A DNA stretch of 64,000 nt from Trichostrongylus colubriformis (Eukaryota; Nematoda; Chromadorea; Rhabditida; Trichostrongylidae): contig OZ022257.1 of NCBI GenBank assembly GCA_963978905.1, positions 10,810,509 to 10,874,508 on the forward strand, given 5' to 3'. Below are positions 1-12,567 of the stretch, in pieces. The notes beneath the pieces were generated by a model that worked only from the letters and a program-made list of their open reading frames with translations, made no database searches and was not told where the DNA came from. How positions within the stretch are numbered: position 1 is the first letter of the stretch; every line of letters begins with the position of its first letter. The position numbers and the translations under genes were made by a program.

Positions 1-3000
1 GTGGCGTAAGTCAGTATTTTTTCCAATTCATTCAAGTATTTCCGGCTTCTAGACGTGGCCTTTTCGAAATTTCTCGGAGAATTCCCCTGGTAGGTCTGAT
101 CACTGTGATAGGTATGGACTGAAGATTACGGTATTTGATATTAGAGCCACTTCATAAGGAGATGCACACTACCTGACGTGCCCTTCGTGTTGTTGCTGAT
201 AGTTAGAGGGGGTTGAAAACATGGCTGTTAAATCGCGTTCATCGATCACCTGCATTTCAACGCCACCTCAATCATTTGTCCACACAGCTTTCAGCCATCT
301 TTGCTGGAGATTTTCGAATAATCCTTCAAATTATAGTTTTTCATTAAAAATGAGTAGATCCTCGTTTTTGAGAGCTCATTTACCTACTTGATTGACTAAA
401 AAACAAAGAAAACACAATATGTGCTTAAGAAACAAAATCAGGGAGGTTACATCGAAAAAGGTCTGGGTTACTTTTCCGCATGGCTCAATCTGCGGCTCGT
501 CCCGGCTTCCAATTTTCGGTGCTTTTGGCTGAGTCTTAGCGCTGGGTAGCGCCACTCAAGATGTACATAAGTCATAAAACATGATTTTAAATACAACACA
601 GTCATCTAAAATGTGTCGATGTCACCCACACCGAGGTCGATGACATATTAATATTTGATATTATATTACTGATATTATGTTATATTATTATATTACATGG
701 CATATTAATATTTGATATTTGTGGAGTTTTGTGTGGCGTGGGCGTTCCGAATTACGTTCTTCGATATCAGTGCGATTTTATCACCTCTTAATTCTGAAAA
801 TCTTCGATAAGGTGATGATTCTGGACGATTCCCTAAGTCTACTTCTTAATCCCTCCATGCAAGAACCTTTGCGCCGTCAACCCACCCACTCAACCTATAC
901 CCAACAACTGACCTGAACTAACCTTTGTGTTCTTGGCAGTTGGCCGTCACAGTACGACAACCTTTTTGCTAACAGTAATGTCCATGCAAATTATGTTGAC
1001 AACAAGAGATTGTGATAAGCTATCACTTGGGTAACACATGCTTGTTTTGTGTGGGTTCCTAGTTGTCCGCTCCTCCTCAAACAGCCCAAAGCTCCAGTAG
1101 GAAGGGAATATTTCGTAATTGCTCTAAGAAAGCGGTTTTGAAAAAAAAACCTCTATTTCCAAAATAGTACAACGCGGGCAGTTGGTCAACGAGATTGAAA
1201 CCATTTCCTTTCTTTCTGAGATTGGGCCTCGGTCAAGACTAGGAATAATGAGTAGGAAAGGGTGTCACTATGGAAGATGTTTGAATTTCAAATGAGACTG
1301 TGAGGAAATTGGTATGCTTCTACTCATAGTTTGAGCTGTGAAAAGTGTCCTGCACCGCGGCTGTAATTCTCCGACACTAATGTTTCACATTAAAAGCTCC
1401 ACATTGGAGCATTTCTTGTTGATACTTATTTGGCAGGCGGAGGCAGACACGAGCCGTTGCTATCATAAGTACCATTCGTTAGTACCATTCGTGATCAAAC
1501 TTCAGTATGACGAGATCTTCTATCCTACCATGGTCACCTATCTGTTGCCAGCCTCAATGAAATATTATTCGGTTGTAAGGAAAGTTTTGGCCGGTTTTCG
1601 CACCTTCAAATTCTCATAGCTCGGCACAGACTGATCTTTTCTCACAGAGCGAGCACCATTCGATTCACTACACTTTTGGCAAGATCATGCGTGCTTGAAT
1701 ATCTCATCTCGATAAAGATTTATATTATATTTATATTGCGACGATTTATATTGCGTGAAACCAAAAAAAGGTCGACTCCAAATTACCATTCTTTCTGAAC
1801 ACATTGCTATTGAACGAGCTGCTCAGATTTTGGGCAAGTGGGGCTTAGTTAGCGCTAAATCTAGTGAATATGATGGACGAGGGAGGGCTTCATCCTGCAG
1901 CTACTTCAATTACTGGAAGACGATTTGTGGGAAATACTGTCGCTCATGGTTGCTCCGACGGGTGTTGCGGCAACCATTTTCGGGATTTTTTCGAATTTGG
2001 GCTATTTGAGGTATTCAACCTCATTTGTGGGTGGGGGGGGGCGAGCTATACTTTCAGATATGTCCTGTAGGTATAGACGCTCATCGCTTTCTGCCGTTTT
2101 AGTTAAAGCGCCTTGATCAGTTGAAAATCCTAGCATGTTGTTCTCAGTCCTGCGCCTCTGAAACCGGGGACAGATGTCCATCCAATGCTTCACCCCCTCC
2201 CCTTGCAGTACTCACTTTGTGTTGCCTTCGCTGGGACTCCACTGGGCAAGAACTAACGAAGTGAAGTCATCCAAAAAGTGCCATTTTCGCAGTACTTCCA
2301 AATTACCCCCGTAATTCGAAAACCTTGTGGCATTTCGAGGAAAGCATACATTCAGAAAGGGCAACTTTTTGTCTATTTAATGAGCACAATATGTCAGCTG
2401 ATTCATGTTAACGCGCTCTGAGATTTGAATTTTGTGAACGTGAAAACCCGGCCTGAACTTTCCTTACAACCTAATAATATGCAGAATGCTCACGTAATTT
2501 GTAGTGGAATATTCTCCATATCCTGTCTTGCCTTTCCTTACGCCTTCCTGGTCGTTTTCGTACGAGATTTATAGGTGCTAATTATATGAGAAGAACTCGC
2601 ATTTATCAAACTTTTTTCATCACACATCTTCGAATTAATGTGTAATGAAAAGTGCGAGAAAAGTGCCGGCACACTTATTCCACTGCAATCTCCTCCAGAA
2701 GCTGGCATGTTCTTCTGCCATTTTCATACTTCTCGTCTTTGCATGAGGCGGCATTTTCAACAAAAGCTATCATTTACAAAGGGTTAGGATGAGATTTGTG
2801 CCCGGATACACCGTAATTGGGGGTTAGGATGATTAGTTGGCGTTTAGAAGATGTCGGTAGGCACTGTAGAATATTGGAGTGAAATGTCGTTCTGTCGGGA
2901 CACCCCCTCCTCCTTCTCTTCCTGGGTCAGATGGCGTTTCGTACTACTGTTCTGTTCCGTTGCCTTTAGTTATTAAATGGTCTAAGACTGTTGACCTATC

Positions 3001-3602
3001 TCACTCAGTTACATAGTACAGTTTCCACTGTATTTAAAAGGTCAAATGAATAAAATCACGAAAAATTCGACATTTATCATGGCGCCACGAATTCCAATTT
3101 TCTCAAGGACACAGCGACATTTAATGAAATCTGGTCTATACGATGGATTTCATGGACACCGAAATTCATAAATCTGTTTCCTCTTATTCTCCATACTGAA
3201 CTGTTACCATTTCACCGACCTCTTAGGAATGGCAGGCTTCGTTAGATTGGGCAGGCATTGATCATGGTTTCGATCCCCTAATCATATCAGCGAGCCGCGC
3301 TTCTTTGCCCGCTTTAAGAAATGTCTCATTAAGTGATAATTTCATTCATTAAAAATTTACATAAAAATTTACTGCTACCACACTGTTCATTTCTGCTCAA
3401 TCTTTTTTCTGAGTTTTTTTAAAAATATTTTTTGTGTTTTTTCCTTCTTGGAAACACCCCTAGTAACACGTTGTGCATTCCCCGCGTATTTGGAATTGTG
3501 GGTTGGAAGTAATTGGTTTGTCCTATGTGGAATCTGTCTATACCTTACGATATAGCCGTTCTGGTGATTATTTTGGTTTTTATGATTACTTAAGTATGCT
3601 GG
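1..3602. other. Gene-poor stretch, no supported gene
   Basis: I see no convincing exon chain here. The stretch is AT-rich and reading frames are short. Around 640-720 there is a short AT-rich repeated motif built on CATATTAATATTTGATAT. A minus-strand open segment at 2216-2343 ends at a good GTGAGT donor, but I could not find an acceptor or a partner exon for it. Confidence 0.5.
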
Positions 3603-3846
3603 TGACCGGGATACACCGGGAGTCGAGGACTCCATGACAAGGCGTCGCATTTGACGGGCAAGATGGGCTGGGGGGGGGGGCGAAAGTCGTAATTGCAGAG
3701 ATCAGCAATCACAAAAATTACAGTAATAAAATACTTGATAATACAATAGACCGTATAGGTTATGTAGATGTTTAAAGGGGGATCGTCTTTGGGTCTCCGT
3801 TGAGGGTGGGTTATACCCAAGCTGTCATTCTCGACATCGAGCATGA
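3603..3846 (+). repeat. G-tract repeat family, copy 1 of 4
   Basis: This copy starts with a block like GGGATACACCGGGAGTCGAG, has a G-run followed by a GTCGTA-type motif, and ends with CATTCTCGACATCGAGCA. The same order of blocks recurs at 4893-5290 and 32640-32985 and, reversed, at 60835-61165. It is a dispersed non-coding repeat; no transposase frame is visible. Copies differ at many positions, so the family is old. Confidence 0.6.
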
Positions 3847-4292
3847 CGTGCAGGTGACAGAGCTTGACGACTACTGCCCGTCAAGAAGTCTTTTACGAAC
3901 TACCTAGTTTTTTTTTGACGTTTTCTCCAAAATGATTATTTTTCGTTTATCGATTTTCCAAGGAAATCTATCATCAGCATACATAAGCTTTGGGTCAGTT
4001 ACTGGCTTAGAGATTGATTGAATTTTGAATGTATGTAGGTTATGGCTTATCTACTTACTGCCCCTTCTTTCTTGTTGTGGTAAGATCAGAATCGTAATAA
4101 AAAACCCTCACCCGATCATTTTTCTCTGTCTCTCTAGTGGTTCCTTTTTCATTTTCTTTTTTTTTCAAAGTACATATGTGGCCCACTTGTCTGCTCTTCG
4201 ATCACTCCTACTTTTATTTCAAAATTTTACGGTGCCAAACAATAACATATTCGTTTCTACTGTCTACATTCCTTTATCTACTATTTTTTCAG

Positions 4293-4441
4293 AGCAAAAG
4301 AACCTCGAGAAATACCGTCAAGCTCTATTGAAACGACACCGAGAAGTGCAGGTGACGATCTGCTTCAGGTGACGGTTCGAAAAGGCCAAAGTAGCCCAAG
4401 TATCTCTCGACTTCATCCCACAGAAACCGTTCGATCTTTAG
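4293..4441 (+). CDS. Internal exon of an unrecognised gene
   Basis: A strong nematode acceptor (CTATTTTTTCAG) is followed by a 149-base segment open in one frame, ending at a GTGAGA donor. The first base completes a codon begun upstream and one base is left over at the end. The frame encodes about 49 residues rich in Ser, Thr, Pro and Arg (for example SSPSISRLHPTETVRSL), which suggests a flexible and perhaps phosphorylated region. The left-over G joins in phase to the exon-like segment at 11214-11380. The preceding exon was not found and must end with two left-over bases. I do not recognise the protein. The exon call rests on splice signals and residue composition only. Confidence 0.5.
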
Positions 4442-4892
4442 GTGAGAGATATATCGTAGTTTTTTTCGTTCCTCTGGTTCATATTTGTCTCATTTGGTAA
4501 TACCTTCACGGTGGGCTCCGTTTGCGGAAATGGTTTGTCGTCTGCTAGGAAAGAGATAGTGGGACACTTCTAACAGTGGATACGATTTTGTTTACAAAAA
4601 TGAATTAACGTAAAGGGGTCAATCGCTTCGTGAGGAAAGAAAAAGGGATCCCCACTAGAGGAACGCTTAACATCGTACAGTGAGGACTCCTATCCGCACC
4701 GAGGCTTGGAACGGTGGAACTTCTAAGATAAGATCCTTCCTCTAAATCAGAAATGCTCTTAGTAAAGCTGTCGGAAGTCCAATTTTTAATGGTTTTGCGG
4801 TACCGCGGCTTGTCCTTAGTTTAGGATTCATTGATTTCCCTATCCCCAGCAGAAGCGCTTCCACAATGCGATTCTAACACGTTCTAGGATCA

Positions 4893-5290
4893 GGGTACAC
4901 CGGGAGTCCGAGAATTCCTCGATTGGGGGGGGGCGTGCTTTTGACCGGAACGGGAGGGGGTAGCCGTCCCTGCACACGTCTGCGATAAGCGCCAGAATCT
5001 GTACTTTCAAAAGCAGATGAGAAGCGAATGGTATTTCGCAGCGAACTCGTACGAGGGAATAAATACGAAGTTCGCAGCGAACTCGTACGAGGGAATAAGT
5101 ACGAAGAAATAAACATCTTTTTCTCCAAGTAAGAACAGCAACTACTGTACAATCCGGCAACAGCTACTGGTATTGTAGAAATCAAAAAAAGGAGAGGGTC
5201 GTATTTGGTAGCTGTAGAGAAGAGGGGACCGAACTGAAGCGGCAATTTTCCTCGACACCTGGGACTGCCCTGTTTGGGAAGTGAAGCAAA
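4893..5290 (+). repeat. G-tract repeat family, copy 2 of 4
   Basis: Longest copy of the family. It starts GGGTACACCGGGAGTCCGAG, has a G-run near 4924, an inner block GAAGCGAATGGTATTTCGCA, a block CCGGCAACAGCTACTGGTAT, and ends CTCGACACCTGGGACTGCC. The copy at 32640 has the same blocks in the same order. A private 32-bp tandem duplication lies at 5038-5105. Confidence 0.7.
5038..5105. repeat. 32-bp tandem duplication inside the repeat
   Basis: Two near-identical consecutive units begin GCAGCGAACTCGTACGAGGG and differ by one A/G change. The other copies of the family have this block once or not at all, so the duplication happened in this copy. Confidence 0.8.
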
Positions 5291-5299
5291 CGCGAAAAA

Positions 5300-6026
5300 A
5301 TGGCTTGAAAGCGCGATTATGCGCTTTCCGTACAATTTTTTTTGGCATTTATTCCACTATCCAGACGACGTTTGACGATGTGTAGGAATCTCTTAACAAG
5401 CCTGGTTGGAGGCGGGCCCTTTTCCTTTGTTGTATCCCTAGGAAGCTTTGCTCGGCAAAATATGTCGAGAGCAAAAAATATTTCAAAATTATCAGAAAGA
5501 TCCATTATGATCGGGTCTTTTCTGTGTGGCCACGAATCTCTCGATCTTTTTCACTATCGAAAAGGAAAACCCAGTGTGGTCGAAAAGGATAATCGTGTGT
5601 GAAATGAGATTGACAAATTTAACGTGCAAATCTACGGCGAAAACGTTTTTGCCTCTCTTCCTCTTATTTATTGTCCCAGTTTATTTGTTTGTGCATCCTT
5701 TGGTCTGTTCAATTTCGTCTGTTCGGTTTTTCCCTGGAGAAATTCATTTGCAAACCTCATGAAAGCTGCTCAATGACTGTATCGTCGTCGGACCCCGACG
5801 ATGTTTACCATGGGATTTTGAGTGGACCGAAAATGGTTACTGAATTGCTTTCAGTGGCTGACATCATTTCGATTGTACTTCAACCACCAATTTCGAGGCG
5901 GTTTTTAGTCTGATCTTCCATAACCTTACCCTCTTCGGTTTGTCCCTGATTATGGCTGTAGAATCGAGTCCCTGCAATTTTTTTGATTTTAGTTATCACG
6001 CTCATAATTTGAGGCGATTCACTTTA
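5300..6026. other. No gene seen
   Basis: AT-rich sequence with T-rich tracts and only short overlapping reading frames. If the exons at 4293 and 11214 belong to one gene, this is intron. Confidence 0.4.
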
Positions 6027-6114
6027 TTTTACTTACAGACAACCATTTAGGGCCTTGATGAAGTTTTCCTTTTACTTACAGTCTGCACCATTCAAGGCCT
6101 TGATGAAGTTTTCC
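6027..6114 (+). repeat. Tandem duplication of a splice-acceptor-like unit
   Basis: Two adjacent 43-45 bp units share TTTTACTTACAG, a diverged CACCATT-type block, and GGCCTTGATGAAGTTTTCC. The duplicated unit looks like a 3' splice site plus the first bases of an exon. In copy 1 the TI-Q-GLDEVF-like frame is broken by TAG; in copy 2 it is open. Confidence 0.75.
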
Positions 6115-6182
6115 AACCTCCAGGATGGGCACCAGAACTTACCGAGATTTCCACGCTTACAAAAGCTTTCCCAGTTACCTGA
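6083..6182 (+). CDS. Possible exon after a duplicated acceptor
   Basis: After the second CTTACAG a frame stays open for about 32 codons to a TGA (GLDEVFQPPGWAPELTEIST is its central part). The two leading bases would also join in phase to the exon ending at 4441, so this could be an alternative terminal exon. There is no good internal donor. It may equally be a chance frame or a decayed exon. I recognise no family. Confidence 0.2.
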
Positions 6183-6184
6183 AT

Positions 6185-7528
6185 ATTGCTAGGCCTTATT
6201 CACTATGCTGCTATCTGCGGACTTTTACAAGTCCTCCCCCCCCCCTTATAACACGAGGAATCCGCGTGCGGCTGCGTGGCGTAGGGCCGAGTCTTATGTC
6301 GAGAAGAATTTTTGGAAATACGAACCTCGCATATGCTTTTCGATGCTACCTGTTCGTATACTCAAGGGTCTCACTCCCCAAAAAATGTCAATGGATAACT
6401 ATAGCATTGCTACTTAGTACTAAGTATGAATATCGATTGACAACCTTTTTTTAAGATGTTTCATCAGTCCAAGAATTCCCTAGAAAAGAGGTGGTCTTCG
6501 AAAAATTCTCGTGGAATTTCCTTAAATAGGATAATTTCAGTTTCCAACCCGACATACGACCCCCTTAAAGATTTCTCGACCCATGCTTCACCCTGGCATA
6601 GCGTTGTGGGGCATGATTTTTTGGCATTTACTCATTTAAAGCGACAGCATTGAAAATGTCTGAAAAATAGGATAGAGGATAATGTTTTTGGTGTGAATCA
6701 ATCTTTTGCTGGGATGCGCCGCGCATGCTAGTTCAATCATAATCGTAGTGGCAGGCGATTACTTGTACAAGTCACTGCTACCATCTGGTGATGGATGGAT
6801 TCGTTGACCTGGGAGGGCATTGATGCAGTATTTGATCCTGCATCATGAGAATAGGGGTGAACGCCAAAATTTAGCTCTTTGATTTTAACGAGATTTCAAA
6901 ATCTTTAGGTGCTCTGCCGAGTTCTTTGACGATGCCAAGCCATCTTGGAGGTGATTGTTATTCGAGCACGGAGTACGTGGAGTACGCAGAGCGACAATTC
7001 GATGATGACGGTTGGTTATCTACTCACCAGGCTGCATTTCAGTGCAAACATTGCTGGAAAGTTTCGAGGTGTTATGAGCAGAAGCGCCCATTCCTTAGCA
7101 TTTCATAAGCATAAGCACTCAATTCACTTGTCATGACCTGAAAACGATCGAAAACTTCGGATTTAAACAGAAAAAGCTTCAGCTCACTGATTTTGCTGCA
7201 GAATTTTCCAAAAATTTACCATGGTGAAGAAAGAAGGCTGCATCAACAATGAGGTCATAACGAAGTGTAGAACAGAATATTTAAGCTTTTCTTTGTACTA
7301 CACCAACTCCTGAAGCTTCATGTTTTTCATTGCCTTTTTGTCAATTTCATTTGTTGTCATGATACCTTATGTCACCTGCCTGCCGTGGTACCATTGATCA
7401 CAGACAGATTTTCGAGCACATCTCGACAACTTCTTCGTTCGTCCCATTAGCAAGTCTCAGAGTAGCTCGTGACTAGAAGGACTCCACAGCGACTTGTTGT
7501 CATAGAGCTTTGCGAAGAAATTTGGGTT
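6185..7528. other. No gene seen
   Basis: Mixed AT-rich sequence with a C-run at 6235-6245 and short unconnected frames. No splice pair I would defend. Confidence 0.4.
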
Positions 7529-7912
7529 TGTAGTCTTATGTACAATTTTCGCTTCGCGATGTCGTACTCGCGGCGCCACCAGCACGACTTGCCGCGGTAA
7601 GATGGAATTTCACTCAACGCAAGGGGCTGAACTATGAAGGTCCTCCGAAGAAATAGGTATTCATCTGATCTTTATCAGCAACAATAACTTTTGTACCGTA
7701 GCAAGACAAAATAGTATCATAAGTATCACAGTATCATAAAAAGTAAAAGAAACAATAACACTACATGATAACAATCCTAATCAAGAAACAATTCATTCGG
7801 ACGTAAAATTTTGTAGGGAGTGTACGCAATGTACGCAATCACACAAGAAGAAATCCACCGCGTCACTCGACGCTCGCGGCCGCGCGAAAATTCAGCATAA
7901 GGCCACACACCT
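7529..7912 (-). mobile_element. Foldback element, family of the 44.9-kb copy
   Basis: The ends are inverted: the left arm has GTCTTATGTACAATTTTCGC and the right arm has GCGCGAAAATTCAGCATAAG. The centre is AT-rich and contains runs of ATCATAAGTATCAC type. A second copy lies at 44922-45353 in the opposite orientation and shares both arms and the inner block around GATTGCGTACA. No protein is encoded, so this is a non-autonomous inverted-repeat element. Confidence 0.65.
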
Positions 7913-9742
7913 AAGAAATTTGACCATCGGACCGACGGTCGCGCTTGTAGCCGTGTGAGATCCAAGGAATCCAAGGAATTCCAGTTGATGACCGCTCTGA
8001 TCTCACGGTCATCGCATAGCGCATGATTTGTCCGGCACATCTGGTCTTCGAATCCTTGACATTTACAGATGTTTTCAATATGGAATGAAATTTATTAAAT
8101 TACTGCACAAATCCCAGTGTTCCCCTTAGGAAGTCTACTAAGCGAACCCAAGGAACAGGTACAGCCACATGGTTGTTGTATGTCGCTTCGCAGCGGCGTT
8201 CAGGGAGATGAATGACTATGAACGAAAACACGGACAGTGTATAATGAAAACAATGAATGGCCATTTTACCCTCATAATTTTTTTGAGAAAAGTTTCTCCC
8301 GAAAAAATAGCGTAAATGGAAATTTGTATTTGCTTAGTTCTCGTCTCTCATCCATTCGCACCAATGCTCTACGCCAAAAGCCAAAGTTCACCTGCTAGAA
8401 ATAGCCCAGACTATTGTCACTGCGGCGCAAGGCTAAGAAAAGGATTCTTCGTCGGGTAAGAATGAGACATCAAGGCCGCGAAAGTGATGGGAAATCTATA
8501 GGAGAAAGACTTTTGAAGTGTGGAATTGCACCAGTAGTAATATCATTTCATTGATCCTACTTACCTGCTGAAACTTATATCGACAGCTCATCCAAGCCAC
8601 GCAGCTGTAGTGATCAACAGCGCCCCCATTTGATAAAGTTGCAACAGTTTTTTGGAAGTGTTGAATTCTAAATGATGGAATAATAATTAAAGGGAATTTT
8701 TGGGGAGGGGCTCTTGTAACAAGGAATCAATAACTCAAGCCAGTGTTTCGAAACTAGCTACTAATTTATTGAAGTTACTGAAACGCTTTGTTCTCAGGCT
8801 CATCAATAGATTTCTACCTGTTGTTTCTCACTCTTCCACTTCACCTAGGGGCCCAGCGTACCTATGGTTTTACACTTTAGTTCACTGACATCGATAATCG
8901 AAGTAAACCGAACCAGGAGTTAGCTCTAAATATCGTCCACGATCATTCCAGTTTTTCTTTGCCCTACCCAGTTGTGTTGTATCTGCTCATTACGGCCACA
9001 TATAAAATTTCACGCAAAAAATTGAAAATCTGGGGGAGACACACCCATCGGACTCTGTAAAGTTTCCGCCCACGCGGGGAATGTGGGCGGGCCACCAGGT
9101 TTCTGTATCGCGGCAGAATCACAAGATATCTGTGCACGATCCCTTTCCAGATTCAAACACTCCTTTTTCCTCACATTGCCACCCATTCTGACAGTTACTC
9201 ATTTTTAGCGTATTTCTTCCCGAGAATTCAAGATCGCGACCAGCTTCTTTCTGAATAAGTTACCGATAGTTTCAGCTTGCTGGTACATCGTTTCATTGTG
9301 GTAGACCTTGGTAAACCCCATGAAGGATAAGATGTTCCTATAAAAGAGGTTGAGTTTCCATGAGATGATTGGGTATATTTTAAAAATCCCATGGTTGTGA
9401 ATTAAACTTTAAATCAGATTTTGATCAGAGCCTACCCGTGATATACAGTATCATGTGTACGAGACTGATGTTGAGTTAGAGGTTCAAACCCCATGATGCT
9501 CCGATCTTCGTAGCTAGTCTCGAAAACGTGTCAGTAAGCAGCAACGACGAAGTAATCCCATGAAAACCTTGTTCTCAAGCTTTCACACTTGGCCGCTTGC
9601 GTGCGCCAAAATTCCGGTTTCATGAAAGCAAGCAAATTTTGACGCGGAACAAGCTACTCAGGAGCCAAGTACGTAGAATTGAGTTGGTCGCGTGTTATGA
9701 GACATAGCTCTCAACGTGGATATAGTATGTCTCTAGCGCATC
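7913..9742. other. No supported gene; one exon-like minus segment
   Basis: The only coding hint is on the minus strand, where about 8690 down to 8565 is open in one frame and ends in a CAG/GTAAGT donor. I found no matching acceptor or neighbouring exon, so I do not call it a gene. Confidence 0.4.
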
Positions 9743-10193
9743 GTTGTGTCTAGTAGCCATAATCCGTAGGTTTACCTAATTTTTTTTGAAAGTTAGGCGA
9801 TTTAGAGGTTTTGACGGCACTGACAACTCTCTACCACTACGGACTGCGTTTTTACAATTGTGCCTAAATGATAAAGGGGCGAAACGGGTCAAGTTCATCT
9901 TTCTTCCTTCCTTTTACCGTTTCGTTTCCAGTTCTTTGTTTCCTTTTTGATTCTTTTTTCCTTTTTCCTCAATTCTGCTTTGCGCTTCTTCTTTTGATTC
10001 CGCTTAAAGCTATCTTTTGAACATTGTTAGTAAAATTCGTGGGTGGTATCAACCCAGTAGGAGTTTATGGTTTTGTCTAGTAGCTATAAACCGTAATTTA
10101 GCCTAATTTTCTTCGAACGTTGGGCGATTTAGAGGTTTTTACGGCACTGTCGATCCGCTATCACTGCGTACTGCATATTCACAATTGTGCCTT
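9743..10193. repeat. Pair of diverged direct repeats, about 124 bp each
   Basis: Copy 1 is 9743-9866 and copy 2 is 10071-10193. Both run from TGTCTAGTAGC to ACAATTGTGCC and share GGCGATTTAGAGGTTTT and ACGGCACTG. Spacing is about 328 bp. They differ at roughly a fifth of positions by eye. No coding content is seen. Confidence 0.75.
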
Positions 10194-10440
10194 GAAGATC
10201 AAAATTAGGAGCACTTGTTTTACCATAAACTGCCCAAAAAGAGTCGATAATAGCCGCAAATATTTATTATCGATAATCGCAAACATTTATTAATTATTGA
10301 TCGACTGTTTTGCTGGCTGTTCAATTTCGACCAATATTTCGGTAAAATTCAATTGAAGGTCTGTGCTCGGTAGTCTAATCTGGAAACCTTCTGTGGTTAT
10401 GTCAGAATCAACCTATCCCTTTGGTCCTCTCCAAATTGTA

Positions 10441-10577
10441 AGTTCAAAATAATCTTAGGATTTTTCCATCGAACAGCAGCTTTTACTCTCTAAAAACACG
10501 TCTCAATGGAGGTCCAAGATAACTTCAGGATTTTCCTGCCGAATAGCAGCTTTTCCTCTAAGAACACGTTCCGATGG
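10441..10577. repeat. Tandem duplication, about 69 bp units
   Basis: Unit 1 (10441-10509) and unit 2 (10510-10577) both carry an AGGATTTT block, then CGAACAGCAGCTTTT or CGAATAGCAGCTTTT, then AACACGT and CAATGG or CGATGG. This is an old local duplication. Confidence 0.7.
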
Positions 10578-11213
10578 AATTTGTCCGACTCTTTCGTTTT
10601 CAAAATTTTCTTTTCAGTAATCAGCCAACTTTTTTATTTCCTTCAATTGTTTGCTGTTTCAAATTGAAAATTTTAAATACTTCAAACACAAAATTTCATT
10701 GATTTTTGGCATTTTCTACACAAAAAACGTATTGAGTGGAAGAATGGGCACGGAATTTTCTACTGCGGTAACTCAAAAGCTCGCCGAAAGTTTTGAGAAG
10801 TTCGTTAGGATTGTTTAAGAGAGTGTATGTGTGCTTAGTACACACACATACATCCACACACGTGAGACACTTAAACGAACGATCGGCACTCGCCGACGAC
10901 GGCGCGAGAAAACTCCTCAAACAACCATTTTCACGAGTGTTTGACCGACCTACAACTCTATTCTCACAGTCTTTTCGTCTACAATTTTTTAAATCGTTCT
11001 CCTATTTTGAAATGTAATGAGTCTTGTGCTAACTAACTACTTTCTAGACTTTTGAAATCATTGCTGAATTACCTTTTTATTTTGCACGTAAACGATAATA
11101 CCTTCTGAGTGGGCTTAGAGAGGGTCCATGATTAATTGAAAGCTCATAAAGAGTGGTCAGAATTCAATAAGATTTTTTGGAGGCTGATTTTTCATTCACT
11201 TCCCAGTTTGCAG

Positions 11214-11380
11214 TCTTCAACAAGACAGGTGTACCGCAAAAGGAGCCACTGCGGCGTCGCATCATTCCGTTACAAAATACGTCACCTCATCTTGTCTGTC
11301 GAGAAAGCGCTGTGTGTACCTCTTTTTCTGAGTCTTCTCTCGTTCTATTAGCTTCTCCTGCACCATACGAACAAGGATAA
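11214..11380 (+). CDS. Probable C-terminal exon of an unrecognised gene
   Basis: The acceptor CCCAGTTTGCAG is followed by an open frame of 55 codons ending in TAA at 11378. Its two first bases complete a codon with the left-over G of the exon ending at 4441, giving Val at the junction. The product reads FNKTGVPQKEPLRRRIIPLQ and then a Ser-rich tail ending APYEQG. No GT donor precedes the stop at a sensible place, so a terminal exon is the simplest reading. Function is unknown, and the two exons may not be adjacent in the transcript. Confidence 0.4.
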
Positions 11381-12336
11381 TGTATAAAGCTCCTTAATTG
11401 TGTGTCTCGGAGCTACTGCACTTGGTGGCTATTCCAGAGGATAAGGGGCTTCATCGTAAAATTTTTTGTTGGTGATAGCCACCGTATCTCCTAGAAAAAT
11501 AATCACTCGTTTCTTTTCTCGAGCGAATCATTACGCACTCATAAGAAGCACTTCGTCGAGTGCATGGCGCATCCAAATATGATTCGTGGGCAACAGTGCA
11601 TTTACCCTTTATATTTTCGAAGTCACTTAAAAATTTAAACTATCTGGCCAGGGGTGGCTTACACCGGACACATAGGAAAGCAAAGCTTGACGGGTTGGGA
11701 AGCCATTAGACCTCACCAAAACAATGGGTCCTTTTGTCACTGGTTAGTAAAGCAGGCATTTTTTAGTCAAAACAGTTGTCATCAAATAGTTTCTTGTTTG
11801 CTGCTAGAACAGTCAATATCTACCTGTCATACTTTGGTGATCGAGAAAGTTCTAGAAGGTCTCGAGCGCTACGGCTGTTGTGTTTTATTTATCAACCCCT
11901 GTTGACTTTTTATGTCAACTAAAAACAAGTCGTATCCTTCTCCGTACTTCATCGCGTATCGTTGTTTATTTGTCCATGGAAAAATGCTCGCACGATGTTT
12001 ACTCCCACGATGTGATGATGCATTTTCGTATTGAATGTTATTGATCTTCTTGGTTTTCTTGATGCTTGAATAGAACGAGGTATTAACGCAGATAAGGCCC
12101 TTATTCAGACATCAGCACCCACCTGTAACTACCAGGCTTCCCATCCACGCAGGGTTCGGGTAATGGCTAGCACAATTGTCTGGATTAGTTAGAAAGAGAC
12201 GTTGGCTTGCATATCGGCCGACTCCAACTAGTCAAAGAGATGGTTAAGAAGCCTGTAAGGACCTCGTGGAACTTGAGCAGGAGTCAAGTGCGTGGCGCAT
12301 AGGGGTCTACCTGGCGCCTATCAGTTTGTTTTGGAT
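11381..12336. other. No gene seen
   Basis: Intergenic-looking sequence. Reading frames are short and unsupported by splice signals. Confidence 0.4.
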
Positions 12337-12567
12337 GTGTGCAGATATGACAGCGAATCGCTTCGCGGCGTTTCACTCGCGGCGCCACCAGTACGACTCG
12401 CCGTATCGATTGCCTTCGGGAGCCGGCCGAGCGTGACTGCGTCACGTCTGCGCTTCCACACATGCCACACTGCCTCGCTTGAAGGCTGCCATGCCCTGCC
12501 ACTGACACTCGCATCCGTCGCGCCGCTCGCCGTGGGCGGCCACGCGATTCGCCGTCATATCTGCACA
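12337..12567 (+). mobile_element. GC-rich inverted-repeat element, copy 1
   Basis: A 231-bp element with 24-bp terminal inverted repeats (TGTGCAGATATGACAGCGAA at the left, one mismatch to the right end). The interior is very GC-rich against an AT-rich background and contains CGCGGCGCCACCAGTACGA. The same interior lies at 18073-18324 in the opposite orientation, but with different outermost sequence. It encodes no protein. Confidence 0.75.

Noticed and set aside
9440..9510. GGTTCAAACCCC, a tRNA B-box-like sequence
   Set aside because: No A box at the right distance and no cloverleaf; the downstream arm does not pair.
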